Shown here: piece by piece, positions 1 to 8,266 of the stretch
Position numbering within the stretch: the stretch's first letter is position 1
Layout: every line of letters begins with the position of its first letter
Origin: an uncultured Clostridium sp.
GTDB taxonomy: Bacteria; Bacillota; Clostridia; TANB77; CAG-508
Direction: 5' to 3'
Length of the DNA stretch: 53,835 bases
Assembly: GCA_946409935.1 (NCBI GenBank)
Contig: CAMJYG010000009.1
Coordinates: forward strand, 1-53,835
Program-made: the position numbers and the translations under genes
The notes under the pieces: model-generated
Database searches by the model: none
What the model saw: only the letters and a program-made list of their open reading frames with translations
What the model was told of the DNA's origin: nothing

Positions 1-162
1 TATCAAAAGAAAATTATGATAGTTTCAAGAAATAAAGAAAACAAAGAATTAAAGAAAGAATTTGACAAGTGGAAGAAGGAAGCGCAAGAAAAAATAAAAT
101 TATTTAAACATGGAAAACTAGAAGAAGAAACACTTTATAATTGGATGATTGAAAATAAATAA
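1..162 (+). CDS. C-terminal end of an unidentified Lys/Glu-rich protein (partial)
   Basis: This frame is open from the first base and closes with TAA at 160-162, giving 53 residues. They are strongly charged and helical in character, with a KWKKEAQEKIKLFKHGK segment followed by a Glu-rich stretch and ending in NWMIENK. An internal ATG at 16 has no clear ribosome binding site, so the gene probably begins upstream of the window. I do not recognise the family. Its position at the edge of a mobilizable element suggests an element-borne protein. Confidence 0.5.
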   Translation, partial: YQKKIMIVSRNKENKELKKEFDKWKKEAQEKIKLFKHGKLEEETLYNWMIENK

Positions 163-217
163 AATAATATTTTAAGAATTTGTGGTAAAAATTTGATTAT
201 AATGTTATAATAATAAT
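155..217 (+). repeat. Direct repeat copy 1, promoter-bearing (partner at 4902-4961)
   Basis: About 60 bases here match 4902-4961 with only a few differences; both share TTTGTGGTAAAAATTT and end in ATAATGTTATAATAATAA. Each copy contains a TATAAT box and lies just upstream of a gene: the HEPN gene here, the beta-helix gene at 5041 there. The copies lie near the two ends of Region 1. Confidence 0.7.
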
Positions 218-234
218 GAAAGGTAAGTGAAATT

Positions 235-636
235 ATGAATAATATAGATTTGATGAATTATTGGATAAAAAGTTCTGATGAAGATTTTGTAACAATGGAA
301 ATTTTATATAAAAATAAGCAAAATGCGTGGTGTTTATATATAGGTCAGCTAGTAATAGAAAAGTTATTAAAAGCACTTTATGCTAAAAATAATAAAGGAG
401 CTCCATATGCTCCTAAAACTCATGATTTATTGTATTTAGCAGAAAAAATACAACTAGAGCTTACTAAAGAACAAAAAATTTCACTAGATATAATTACAAA
501 ATTCAATTTAGAAGCAAGATATGATGATTATAAAGAAAGTTTTAGACAAAATTGTACTAATGAATATACAGCACAGCAAATAAAGAATATTAAGGAGGTA
601 CGAGAATGGTTAAAAAATCTATTGACTATAGAATAA
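235..636 (+). CDS. HEPN-domain protein, putative toxin half of a HEPN/MNT module
   Basis: The 133-residue protein looks like a PF05168-type HEPN helical bundle: a KLLKALYA helix, a THDLLYLAEKI segment at about residues 62-72, and an EARYDDYK segment near residue 94. HEPN proteins paired with MNT nucleotidyltransferases act as RNase toxins or ligand-binding partners. The next gene encodes an MNT protein and starts inside this one, with a 31-base overlap, so the two are translationally coupled. The Rx4-6H catalytic motif of HEPN ribonucleases is not evident. The product may therefore not be a nuclease. Confidence 0.8.
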   Translation: MNNIDLMNYWIKSSDEDFVTMEILYKNKQNAWCLYIGQLVIEKLLKALYAKNNKGAPYAPKTHDLLYLAEKIQLELTKEQKISLDIITKFNLEARYDDYKESFRQNCTNEYTAQQIKNIKEVREWLKNLLTIE

Positions 637-929
637 TGGAAATAGTTAAAAGGTATGTAGAAAAAGTTTGTAAAGAATATCAAATAAAAGCAATAATATT
701 ATTTGGTTCTTATGCTAAAGGAACAGAACACGAAGATAGCGATATCGATATTGCAGTAATTACTGATGATATAAAAACAGATAGATTTGATGAAGAAATT
801 AAGTTAATGCAATTAAGATGGGACATAGATTTGAGAATAGAGCCACATATAATTAGTATTAGTGACTATGAAAATAATGAAACGCCTTTTGTAGTAGAAG
901 TTAAAAATACAGGAATAAAAGTAGCATAG
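606..929 (+). CDS. MNT-type minimal nucleotidyltransferase, putative antitoxin
   Basis: The 107-residue protein has the nucleotidyltransferase signature GSYAKG followed by SDIDIAV at about residues 34-50, with the paired Asp residues that bind metal. In HEPN/MNT modules this partner neutralises the HEPN protein, in studied cases by adding AMP to it. The ATG at 606 follows a strong AAGGAGGT site that lies inside the HEPN gene, which supports both this start and coupled translation. The gene sits in the accessory, element-borne left part of the window. Confidence 0.85.
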   Translation: MVKKSIDYRIMEIVKRYVEKVCKEYQIKAIILFGSYAKGTEHEDSDIDIAVITDDIKTDRFDEEIKLMQLRWDIDLRIEPHIISISDYENNETPFVVEVKNTGIKVA

Positions 930-1001
930 TTTAATTTGTTTTATAAAAAATTAAATTCACGTTATAATATGTTCAATTTATAAGATGGAGAATAGTAAGA
1001 A

Positions 1002-1463
1002 ATGAAGAAAAAAATTTTTATAATAATTATTCTATTTATTGTAAGTATTGTTTTATATAATACGTTAAGATATGTTGTAAATACTCAAATTTTATCTAGA
1101 ATACTATATGGCATGGATTTTGATACATATATAAATTTGCAAATGAAAAACATTAACTCATTGCTTTCTAATGATAAAATGCCTTATGAATGGGTGTTTA
1201 CAATAAGTAATTATATAATATTAGCATTATGCATTATTGTTACTTATATAACTACAAAAAAAATAGGAGAAAAATATGCTTTAAGCAAAAAAGAGTTTAT
1301 AATTGTAATGATTATATTTTCTATTTTATCGCTATATGAATCAATCTTTTCTTTAATTACATATCACAGAATTATTTCATTTCAAATATTACAAGTGCCA
1401 ATATTATTTATAATTACAGCTATTATTGGAAGTTATAAAAATATATATAAAAATAGAATTTAA
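1002..1463 (+). CDS. Small multi-pass membrane protein, unknown function
   Basis: The 153-residue protein has about four hydrophobic segments: residues 4-22, about 67-84, 100-117 and 125-143. The loops are short and charged. I do not recognise the family. It follows the HEPN/MNT pair by 72 bases and precedes another membrane protein, which suggests a small accessory operon. The ATG is preceded by a modest GATGGAG site. No enzyme motif is visible. Confidence 0.6.
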   Translation: MKKKIFIIIILFIVSIVLYNTLRYVVNTQILSRILYGMDFDTYINLQMKNINSLLSNDKMPYEWVFTISNYIILALCIIVTYITTKKIGEKYALSKKEFIIVMIIFSILSLYESIFSLITYHRIISFQILQVPILFIITAIIGSYKNIYKNRI

Positions 1464-1546
1464 AAATGTGTAATACATTTTATACAAGATGTTATTAATA
1501 CTTGAATAAAAATAGCAAAAAAGTAGTAAAAGGAGCTGTAAATAAA

Positions 1547-2491
1547 GTGGAAATTCCTGGTATAGAACAATGTTTTTTATTAGCATATATAATTGATACA
1601 ACAATACAAATATATATGATCAATAATTTTAAGAAGAATAATAATATTAGAGATTGGTATAATTTTTTAGGAATTAATATAGGAATTTTTATATGTGATA
1701 TTTTTGTATATGTGATATTGTCAAATAATGCATTAGGATTAAGCTCAGCACTTTCGTGTATTATAGTTTGTGGATTTGTTTTATGCACAAATTTTATTTT
1801 ATTGATAATAGGATTAATAATAAAAAATAAAAGAAAAGACGCAACAAATATAACGAACCCAATAATTGAGGATAAATCAATTAAAAGTACATTTCCTAAG
1901 AGTAGTATTTATGTACTAATATGTAATATATTTATTGTTTTTATATTTCCATTTTTAATGCAACAAATCTCAATAAAAAGTAGAGAAAAATATATTGTAA
2001 ATTATTTAGAAAATAAGTATGGTAATGGAAATTATAAGGTTGTAGATATTAAGGGAGATTATACCTATAATGGAATAATTGATAAATATTTGAATGGATA
2101 TTATTATGAAATAAAAAGTGATTATATGAATAATACATTTATAATTAGAATAGATGATAGAGTTTTATACATAGAAGATGATTATTTTTTGCCTTTATAT
2201 TATTCAGAAAAATATAATCTACCATATGAGCTATCATATAGTGACTCTATGCAATCATTATATGTTGACTTTAATGAATTTGAAAAATACATAATAAACA
2301 GTATTAAAGCTAAATATCCACTGGAAACAAAGAAAGTTGATGTTAATAAACTATATACGAATTTTGTACAATCATATGATAATATTAAAGGTGTAACATA
2401 TAATCCAAGCTATTTTATAATTCCTGAAAATTATGGAAAAATCCCATCTATTAATGAATTAGATGAGCTATTAGTAAAATATTATAATTAA
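1547..2491 (+). CDS. Membrane-anchored protein with a C-terminal hydrophilic domain, unknown
   Basis: The protein has about 314 residues from the GTG at 1547, preceded by AAAGGAG. An in-frame TTG at 1502 would add 15 Lys-rich residues but has no ribosome binding site. Hydrophobic segments cover roughly the first 100 residues, another lies near residue 130, and about 180 Tyr- and Asp-rich residues follow, probably outside the membrane. I do not recognise the family. It converges with the relaxase gene across a shared terminator and looks like element cargo. Confidence 0.6.
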   Translation: MEIPGIEQCFLLAYIIDTTIQIYMINNFKKNNNIRDWYNFLGINIGIFICDIFVYVILSNNALGLSSALSCIIVCGFVLCTNFILLIIGLIIKNKRKDATNITNPIIEDKSIKSTFPKSSIYVLICNIFIVFIFPFLMQQISIKSREKYIVNYLENKYGNGNYKVVDIKGDYTYNGIIDKYLNGYYYEIKSDYMNNTFIIRIDDRVLYIEDDYFLPLYYSEKYNLPYELSYSDSMQSLYVDFNEFEKYIINSIKAKYPLETKKVDVNKLYTNFVQSYDNIKGVTYNPSYFIIPENYGKIPSINELDELLVKYYN

Positions 2492-2513
2492 GAGGTTTGA
2501 TAAAACCTCTTTT
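2489..2513. terminator. Bidirectional intrinsic terminator
   Basis: A perfect inverted repeat, AAGAGGTTT / AAACCTCTT, with a GATA-type loop lies between the membrane-protein gene (plus) and the relaxase gene (minus). T runs follow on the plus side. Confidence 0.75.
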
Positions 2514-2516
2514 ACC

Positions 2517-3761
2517 TTATCTCTCCAAATCCCATTCTTTTTCTCTTTCTTCATGTTTCAATTGTTTTACTGGATCAATAAGTGTATTAGTATCATTTTC
2601 AAAATGTTTTACTAATTCTTTTGATTCTCCAATTCCAAATTTATTGCAAATCCAATTAATAAATTTATCGACAGTTTCATAGAATCTATCTACAACTTTA
2701 TGAAGATGAGTATTTTCTTTTTCTAGTTTCCTAATCTTATTTCTATATTTGTATTCAAATGCAAATTCTTTTTCTTTAAATTCATCTTCAAGTTCTTTTC
2801 TTTTGTTATTAAAATCAATAACAAGGTTATAATTTTTTTCATCATATTCATGTTTTAAGTTTTTTACTGTATTTTGTAATTCTTTATTATCAGCGATTAT
2901 TTTATCTCGTTCTTTTTGATATTTTTCAGCCTTATCGACTAAAACAACCTGTCGCCACAGAGTTTTATGTAATAATACATTTTCATTATATAATTTTGTA
3001 ATTAAATCATCTTTAGGTTTTATTATTTCATTTTCAACTTTTTCTTTATTTAATTTTATTAGTTTAATATCATTTATATCAGGTACTTCAGGTAATTCTA
3101 ATTTTATATTATCTAATACTTTTTTAGTATTTTCAAAATTAGTTAATTTCTTTAAATCTTCAATTTTTTCGTGTTTAGCTCCAGTTTCTTCAACAGGTAA
3201 TCCTCGTTCTAAATCAAACCCTTTAGAAGTAACATATTCATAATATGCATTTTGTAGCTGTCTATAACTATCTCTGCCTTTCCAAAAATCTCTGCTACAC
3301 ACTTTATCAATATCATTTCCTTCTTTATCTTTTGTGTGAATAACTGGAACATATACTAAATGCATGTGGGGAACACCTTCATCTAAATGAACTACTGCTG
3401 ATAATATATTTTCTTCGCCTAAATCTTTATAATTACATATAAATTTATAACTTTCTTCAAAATATCTTTTTGTTTCTTTTTCTCCAATTTTTTCAAAGAA
3501 AACAGAATCAGAAGTAAATAACATTTCACACATTATAATACTATTACTTCTAATGTTTCCTTTTAAATCATTTTCTTTCTTTAATTTGTCAAATTCCTTT
3601 ACATAGTTTAAATTGTTTTTTTTAAAGTAATAATTTAGGTGTGTTCTTTCTGAATCAATTTCTTTATTAGTATGATTTTTTGCTTTTCTATCATTATGAA
3701 CACATATTCCTTGTGCTTTTGTTCTTGTTAATTTTTCATTTCTTACAATAGCATAACTCAT
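2517..3761 (-). CDS. mobV: MobV-family relaxase (Pre/Mob)
   Basis: This 414-residue protein nicks DNA at oriT and starts strand transfer of mobilizable plasmids and elements. The N-terminus (SYAIVRNEK), an HNDR at residues 22-25, a SERTHLNYY segment near 38-46 and the metal-binding HLDE...PHMH cluster at 125-134 are typical of MobV. The C-terminal half is a long charged coiled coil. The start lies next to the hairpin-rich region 3785-4225, the expected place for oriT, so the element is probably mobilizable in trans by a helper. A GGAGCGATG-type site precedes the start. Confidence 0.92.
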   Translation of the reverse strand: MSYAIVRNEKLTRTKAQGICVHNDRKAKNHTNKEIDSERTHLNYYFKKNNLNYVKEFDKLKKENDLKGNIRSNSIIMCEMLFTSDSVFFEKIGEKETKRYFEESYKFICNYKDLGEENILSAVVHLDEGVPHMHLVYVPVIHTKDKEGNDIDKVCSRDFWKGRDSYRQLQNAYYEYVTSKGFDLERGLPVEETGAKHEKIEDLKKLTNFENTKKVLDNIKLELPEVPDINDIKLIKLNKEKVENEIIKPKDDLITKLYNENVLLHKTLWRQVVLVDKAEKYQKERDKIIADNKELQNTVKNLKHEYDEKNYNLVIDFNNKRKELEDEFKEKEFAFEYKYRNKIRKLEKENTHLHKVVDRFYETVDKFINWICNKFGIGESKELVKHFENDTNTLIDPVKQLKHEEREKEWDLER

Positions 3762-3784
3762 ATCTACATCGCTCCTTTCTGCTA

Positions 3785-4225
3785 AAATAAGTTTACTTGT
3801 CTAACATACTAGACAAACAAGTTTGTTCGTATGGCAGGGTTTACAAAACCCCACACCCCAAAAACCTAAAACTGCATATTTGCATTTTAGGTTTTTCATA
3901 AAAATTCGCTATAACGGAATTTTTATGTATGTGAGCAAAAATAAATTTTTACTCACAACAAAAAAGCATAACTGCTTTTGTGTGTTCACTTTAGTCAACA
4001 CAAAGCAGAAACCAGAGGGAGAAAGCTAAAGTGAATTAGGTGTAATAATCCCATTTGCTAAAAATAGAATTATTACACCCATATATGCTGAAACCGTCGG
4101 TCAGTCGCCTCGTTTCATAGGTAGTCTAGTAAGTAGCAATAAAGCTACTATAATTGCTGATGCTGAGGCTGTTAAAGTTTTAATTGTTACAGCCTCAGTA
4201 TGCAAAATAATTGGAAATTATTTTG
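3785..4225. other. Hairpin-dense region, probable oriT and leading region of the MobV element
   Basis: At least seven inverted repeats occur in 440 bases upstream of the relaxase. They include TGTCTA/TAGACA (3798-3815), ACAAAC/GTTTGT (3814-3827), a 12-bp perfect arm pair at 3860-3871 and 3885-3896, GTGAG/CTCAC (3931-3956), GGTGTAATAAT/ATTATTACACC (4039-4049/4069-4079), CTGAGGCTGT/ACAGCCTCAG (4163-4198) and CAAAATAATT/AATTATTTTG (4203-4225). MobV relaxases nick within hairpins near their own gene. The exact nick site cannot be read from the sequence. Confidence 0.6.
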
Positions 4226-4772
4226 TATTACCTTACATCTTTGTTCATATTTGCCCAAACTTTTTACAATTACAAATCCATATCAAATATGCCACCAAAT
4301 ACTCTTTTATTATTGTGAGTCTATGTTCTAAAATCTCACTTACGCACTTTGTGCCAATAGACTGTTAACACGAGTACGAGCAAACTTTATAGCATCGGCT
4401 TGCCAAACCTAGAACTTTTATAGAGGTTCTGCATATCTCTTTTGAATAAAAAAACTACTCATAGTTATAAAACTATAAGTAGTTATAATATTCATATTTA
4501 ATTAAGCCTCAAAATTGATTTTAAGGCGATAAAATTCAAAATAGGTATAAAGTTATATATGTGATATCAATAAATAGGTTTGTGTTATATTTTTTAAATC
4601 TAAAAATAAAATGTCAAACAAATGTCAAACAAATTTGTTTGAAAATCTGATTTTTTACAAGTATTGAAATTGACATATTCTTTTAATTATTATCTATAAA
4701 GTGCTGATAAATAAGCGTTTCAAGAGATAATATATAATAGTAAAAATTACTATATATAAATTAAAAGGTACG
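4226..4772. other. Gene-free element terminus with short direct repeats
   Basis: I see no credible coding region here. A tandem ATGTCAAACAA pair followed by its inverse TTTGTTTGA lies at about 4612-4641. Such repeats near an att site could be arm-type integrase sites, though that is a guess. A hairpin of ACTACTCATAGTTAT type lies at 4451-4486. The stretch runs directly into the tRNA-Gln fragment. Confidence 0.4.
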
Positions 4773-4818
4773 ACTTTGACTCTGGCATGCGCTAGTTCGA
4801 ATCTAGCCAGCCCAGCCA
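4773..4818 (+). tRNA. 3' fragment of tRNA-Gln(TTG), att-site scar
   Basis: The anticodon loop CTTTGAC (anticodon TTG) is followed by the rest of the molecule: a perfect T arm, GCTAG-TTCGAAT-CTAGC (4791-4807), an acceptor 3' strand CAGCCCA, and GCCA. The expected 5' half, with an acceptor beginning TGGGCTG, is absent, and the 5' strand of the anticodon stem does not pair. This is a truncated tRNA, not a functional gene, and marks an integration boundary. Confidence 0.8.
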
Positions 4819-4825
4819 AGCATTT

Positions 4826-4860
4826 AAGCAACTTTCAAGTTTTGAAAGTTGCTTATTTTT
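4826..4860 (+). terminator. Intrinsic terminator behind the tRNA-Gln fragment
   Basis: A perfect 13-bp stem, AAGCAACTTTCAA / TTGAAAGTTGCTT, with a 3-base loop is followed by ATTTTT. It is probably the original tRNA-Gln terminator. Confidence 0.85.
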
Positions 4861-4901
4861 ATATGTACAACAAATTTGTTACAATGCACAGCTTTTAAAA
4901 G

Positions 4902-4961
4902 TAAATAAAATAATATTTTAAAATTTGTGGTAAAAATTTTATCATAATGTTATAATAATAA
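4902..4961 (+). repeat. Direct repeat copy 2, promoter-bearing (partner at 155-217)
   Basis: This is near-identical to 155-217 and includes a TATAAT box. It lies about 80 bases upstream of the beta-helix gene and probably supplies its promoter. Confidence 0.7.
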
Positions 4962-5040
4962 CAATACATTATAATTTTCAATATTATTTCAATGTTAGTT
5001 TAGTATATTAAATACATCAAAATTAAGGAGGAAGAGATAG

Positions 5041-6144
5041 ATGAAGAAAGTTTATACAATAATAGGAATAATATTTTTAATAGTATTAGTAAGTGCATTA
5101 ACTATGCTAAAAAATAACAGTACAACAACAAATAATGCAGTTTCAAAAATTTATCAAAGTAGAGACATGTTTACAGAAAGAGATTTAAAGCAAAATGTTG
5201 ATACAACAGATGCTACAAAATACACGGTGTCAGAAGGAGAAAAAATAACAATAACATCAGCAGGAACTTATGTTATATCAGGAACAGCTAAAAATGTTAC
5301 AATTTATGTAGAAGCACAAGATTCAGATAAGGTTCAAATTGTTTTAGAAAACCTTTCTATTACAAACGAGACAATGCCTGTTATATATGTAAAAACAGCA
5401 GATAAAGTATTTGTTACATCAACAGGTAGTAATACATTAAAGGTAACAGGTACATTTGAAAAAGATGACAGTAATAAGTTGAATGCTGTAATTTTTTCAA
5501 AACAAGATATAACTTTTAATGGAACGGGAACGTTAAATATTGAATCTTCACAAAATGGCATTACTGGAAAAGATGATGTTAAAATAACTGGAGGTACATA
5601 TAATATAAAATCATCAGCAGTTTCAATAAGAGCAAATGATTCAATAAGAATAGCAGATGGAAATATAATATTAAATGCAGGAACTGATGGATTGCATAGC
5701 GAAAATAGTAGTGATGATAGTAAAGGATATATTTATATAAGTGGTGGAAATATAAATATTGAAGCTACAGATGATTGTATTCATGGTGGATCTGTTGTTC
5801 AAATAGATGATGGAACAATTTCTTTAGAAGGAGCAGAAGGTATAGAAGGAACATATGTACAAATAAATGATGGAAATATTTCAATAAATGCAACAGGAGA
5901 TGGAATAAATGCAGGAAGAAAATCTGAAAGTTATCAGGTAACCATTGAAATAACAGGAGGAGATATAACAATTGTAATGGCAAGTGGAGATACAGATGGT
6001 ATAGATTCAAATGGAGATATAAAAATATCTGGTGGAACTATAAATGTAACTGGAAATTCTACATTTGATTATGATGGAATAGCAACATATACGGGTGGAA
6101 CAATAATAGTTAATGGTGTTAGAGTAGATACTATCCCAAACTAA
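5041..6144 (+). CDS. Secreted Cthe_2159-like carbohydrate-binding beta-helix protein
   Basis: The 367-residue protein has an N-terminal hydrophobic anchor (about residues 5-23). It then shows many short turns of the type ITGGTYNI, INDGNISI and ISGGTINV, plus GDTDGIDSNG near the end. This is the repeat pattern of the Cthe_2159/DUF4353 carbohydrate-binding family, a right-handed parallel beta-helix that binds acidic polysaccharide and calcium. The Asp- and Asn-rich turns fit calcium binding. An AAGGAGGA site precedes the ATG. A paralogue follows within 31 bases. The protein probably acts on the cell surface. Confidence 0.85.
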   Translation: MKKVYTIIGIIFLIVLVSALTMLKNNSTTTNNAVSKIYQSRDMFTERDLKQNVDTTDATKYTVSEGEKITITSAGTYVISGTAKNVTIYVEAQDSDKVQIVLENLSITNETMPVIYVKTADKVFVTSTGSNTLKVTGTFEKDDSNKLNAVIFSKQDITFNGTGTLNIESSQNGITGKDDVKITGGTYNIKSSAVSIRANDSIRIADGNIILNAGTDGLHSENSSDDSKGYIYISGGNINIEATDDCIHGGSVVQIDDGTISLEGAEGIEGTYVQINDGNISINATGDGINAGRKSESYQVTIEITGGDITIVMASGDTDGIDSNGDIKISGGTINVTGNSTFDYDGIATYTGGTIIVNGVRVDTIPN

Positions 6145-6174
6145 TATATGCATTGAGGAAGGAATGTGATAATT

Positions 6175-7383
6175 ATGGAAAATGAAAAAAATAAAAATGT
6201 AAAAAAGATAATTTTAGGAGTGATGGCGTTAGGAGTAATTATTGGGATTGCTGTATGTTTTATAATTGCCTATAATAATACAAAGGGATCTAATATTCAA
6301 ACAAATGTAATATCTACCAATAATAGTAGCACATCAAATACAACAACAAGCCAAAATACAAGCTCAGGTTCAAGTAGTGTAGCTAGTACTTCAAATTCAA
6401 AAAACTTAAATATAACAGATGGAGGAAGTTATGATTTATCAGGAGAATATGAAAGCGTAACAATAAACACAAATAAAGAAGTAATTCTTAATTTAAATGG
6501 AGTCCAAATAACAAACTCAAGTGGTCCTGCGATAAATGTAATAGAAGCTAAAACTGTTACAATAGTTCTTTCAGGAGATAATAAAATTTCAGTTACAACA
6601 ACAGAAGATTTAGATGGAGCAATATATTCAAAGGCTGATTTAGTACTTGCAGGTACCGGAAGTTTAGAAGTAAAATCAAATTATGATGGTATTGTTTCAA
6701 AAGATACTTTATTAATTAAAAATGGAACTTATATAATAAATTCTGATGATGATGGAATTAGAGGAAAAGATAGCGTAGAAATACAGGATGGAAATTTCAC
6801 TATAAATGCAGGTGGAGATGGAATAAAATCATCTAATGATGAAGATACAAGCTTAGGATATGTAACAATTACAGGTGGAAATTATAATATTACTGCAAAA
6901 AGTGATGGAATACAAGGTATAACAAAAGTAACAATAAATGGGGGAACATACAATATTTCAGCTGCTGAAGGAATTGAAGCGACTTATGTTAAAATAGATG
7001 ATGGAACAATTAATATATCAGCATCTGATGATGGAATTAATGCAAGTAAAAAATCAAATATTGGAACTCCAACAATAGAAATAAATGGTGGCAATATTAC
7101 AATTAAAATGGGTCAAGGAGATACAGATGGAATAGACGCAAATGGTAACATATATATTAACGGAGGAACAATAAATATTACAGGAAATTCTCCATTTGAT
7201 TATGATGGAACTGCACAGTATAATGGAGGTACAATTATAGTAAATGGTGAACAAACAAATACAATCACAAATCAAATGATGGGTGGGGGTATGAAAGGCG
7301 GTATGCCTGGTGAAATGAATCAAAATGGAAATATGCCAAATGGTGAAGAAATGCAAATGAATGGTGGAAGACGAGGAAGATAA
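6175..7383 (+). CDS. Second Cthe_2159-like beta-helix protein with Met/Gly-rich tail
   Basis: This 402-residue paralogue of the preceding gene has an N-terminal membrane segment (about residues 10-34) and a Ser/Thr/Asn-rich linker. The beta-helix turns again end in GDTDGIDANG, and the C-terminus is Met/Gly/Asn-rich (MMGGGMKGGMPGEMNQ). The ATG at 6175 is 11 bases from GAGGAAGGA; an in-frame GTG at 6166 is too close to that site. The two genes form an operon with the polyphosphate polymerase relic. The Met/Gly tail is unusual for surface anchoring; a role in metal or matrix binding is only a guess. Confidence 0.85.
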   Translation: MENEKNKNVKKIILGVMALGVIIGIAVCFIIAYNNTKGSNIQTNVISTNNSSTSNTTTSQNTSSGSSSVASTSNSKNLNITDGGSYDLSGEYESVTINTNKEVILNLNGVQITNSSGPAINVIEAKTVTIVLSGDNKISVTTTEDLDGAIYSKADLVLAGTGSLEVKSNYDGIVSKDTLLIKNGTYIINSDDDGIRGKDSVEIQDGNFTINAGGDGIKSSNDEDTSLGYVTITGGNYNITAKSDGIQGITKVTINGGTYNISAAEGIEATYVKIDDGTINISASDDGINASKKSNIGTPTIEINGGNITIKMGQGDTDGIDANGNIYINGGTINITGNSPFDYDGTAQYNGGTIIVNGEQTNTITNQMMGGGMKGGMPGEMNQNGNMPNGEEMQMNGGRRGR

Positions 7384-7392
7384 AAAAAGAGG

Positions 7393-8101
7393 GTGAGTGT
7401 TATAAAAGTTTATCGTAGTGAATGGAAATATACCTTAACAAATCAGGAATTATCTCTATTAAAATCAAGACTATCTGAAGTAATGGAGATAGATTCCCAT
7501 ACACCTCCTGGACGGAAGATATTTAATACATTCATTGTATTTTGACGATTACAAAGATACATCTGTTTATACAACTGATTCTGGATTATCAAAAAGATTT
7601 AAATGGAGAATAAGATATTATGGGAATGATTTAAGCTATATTATGCTAGAAAAGAAAGAAAAAGTCGAAGGTAGATGCCATAAAAAATCTTGTGAAATAA
7701 CAGTAGATGAGTATAACCAAATTATTTCAGGAGATTTAACTGATTTGATATTTGAAACAGAAAAGAAATTAATAAAAGAATTAGCAGTAGATATGTTAAT
7801 TCATAATTACAAGCCAAAAGTTATTATAGATTATGAAAGAATTGCATTTGTAGAAGAAATAACTAATGTAAGAATAACATTTGATATGAAAATTTCTGCT
7901 TCATATGAATTAGAAAGTTTTTTAGATGGAGATTATCAAAGTTTTTATGTGCTTCCAAGTGGACTAAATGTTTTAGAAGTAAAGTTTGATGATATATTAC
8001 CATCGTATATAAGAAATATTGTAGAATCATATGATTTTAAACAAGGTTCTTTCTCAAAGTATTATTATGCTAGAAAGATTGTTGATTGTTATATGAGATG
8101 A
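7393..8101 (+). pseudogene. VTC-domain polyphosphate polymerase, interrupted by a +1 frameshift
   Basis: VTC-domain proteins make polyphosphate from nucleotide triphosphate. The reading frame from GTG 7393 (VYRSEWKYTLTNQE, then DSHTPP) stops at 7543-7545, while the next frame continues as GRYLIHSLYFDDYKDTS and runs to 8101. SLYFDDY and the Lys/Arg-rich strands (FKWRIRYYG, MLEKKEKVEGRCHKKS) are family hallmarks. One extra base near 7507-7511, at CCTCCTGGACGG, explains the shift. It may be a real mutation or a sequencing error. The order beta-helix, VTC, DUF4956, CotH supports the call. If the frame is truly broken, the 189 residues from TTG 7535 lack the N-terminal basic tunnel residues. Confidence 0.8.
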
Positions 8102-8105
8102 TAGC

Positions 8106-8236
8106 AAATTGAAAAATAATTGCGTTTTGGCGTTGTTGCTGCTCAGTCGATTCTCAGTCAACGTGCAAAAAGTACGTCTCCTGAGATATCTCCATCACGC
8201 GCCTAGCCAAAAGCACAATTCTTTTCCAATTTCAAA
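8106..8236. repeat. Dispersed palindromic repeat, family A copy 1
   Basis: Terminal inverted repeats AAATTGAAAAATAATT...TTTTGGC and GCCAAAA...AATTCTTTTCCAATTT bracket a variable, GC-richer core. Similar elements occur at 15383-15507, 31737-31958, 42813-42888 and 50435-50494, with one arm at 51112-51144. Confidence 0.75.
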
Positions 8237-8266
8237 TATATAAAAAAGAAAAGGAAAAAAAAGAAA

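Larger units (their letters stand above)
1..4818. mobile_element. Right-hand part of an integrative mobile element ending at a tRNA-Gln attachment site
   Basis: The segment carries a HEPN/MNT pair, small membrane proteins, a MobV relaxase (2517-3761, minus) and a hairpin-rich region, and it stops at a 3' tRNA-Gln fragment (about 4773-4818). An isolated tRNA 3' end is the usual scar at the distal end of an element that integrated into a tRNA gene. The orientation of the fragment places the element, the intact tRNA and probably the integrase to the left. The left boundary and integrase lie outside the window, so the extent is inferred. Confidence 0.6.

Noticed and set aside
3823..4029. Open frame of 68 codons in the hairpin-rich region
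   Set aside because: It lies across several inverted repeats, has no ribosome binding site, and its composition follows the hairpins. The conservation I would expect here is of DNA structure, not protein.
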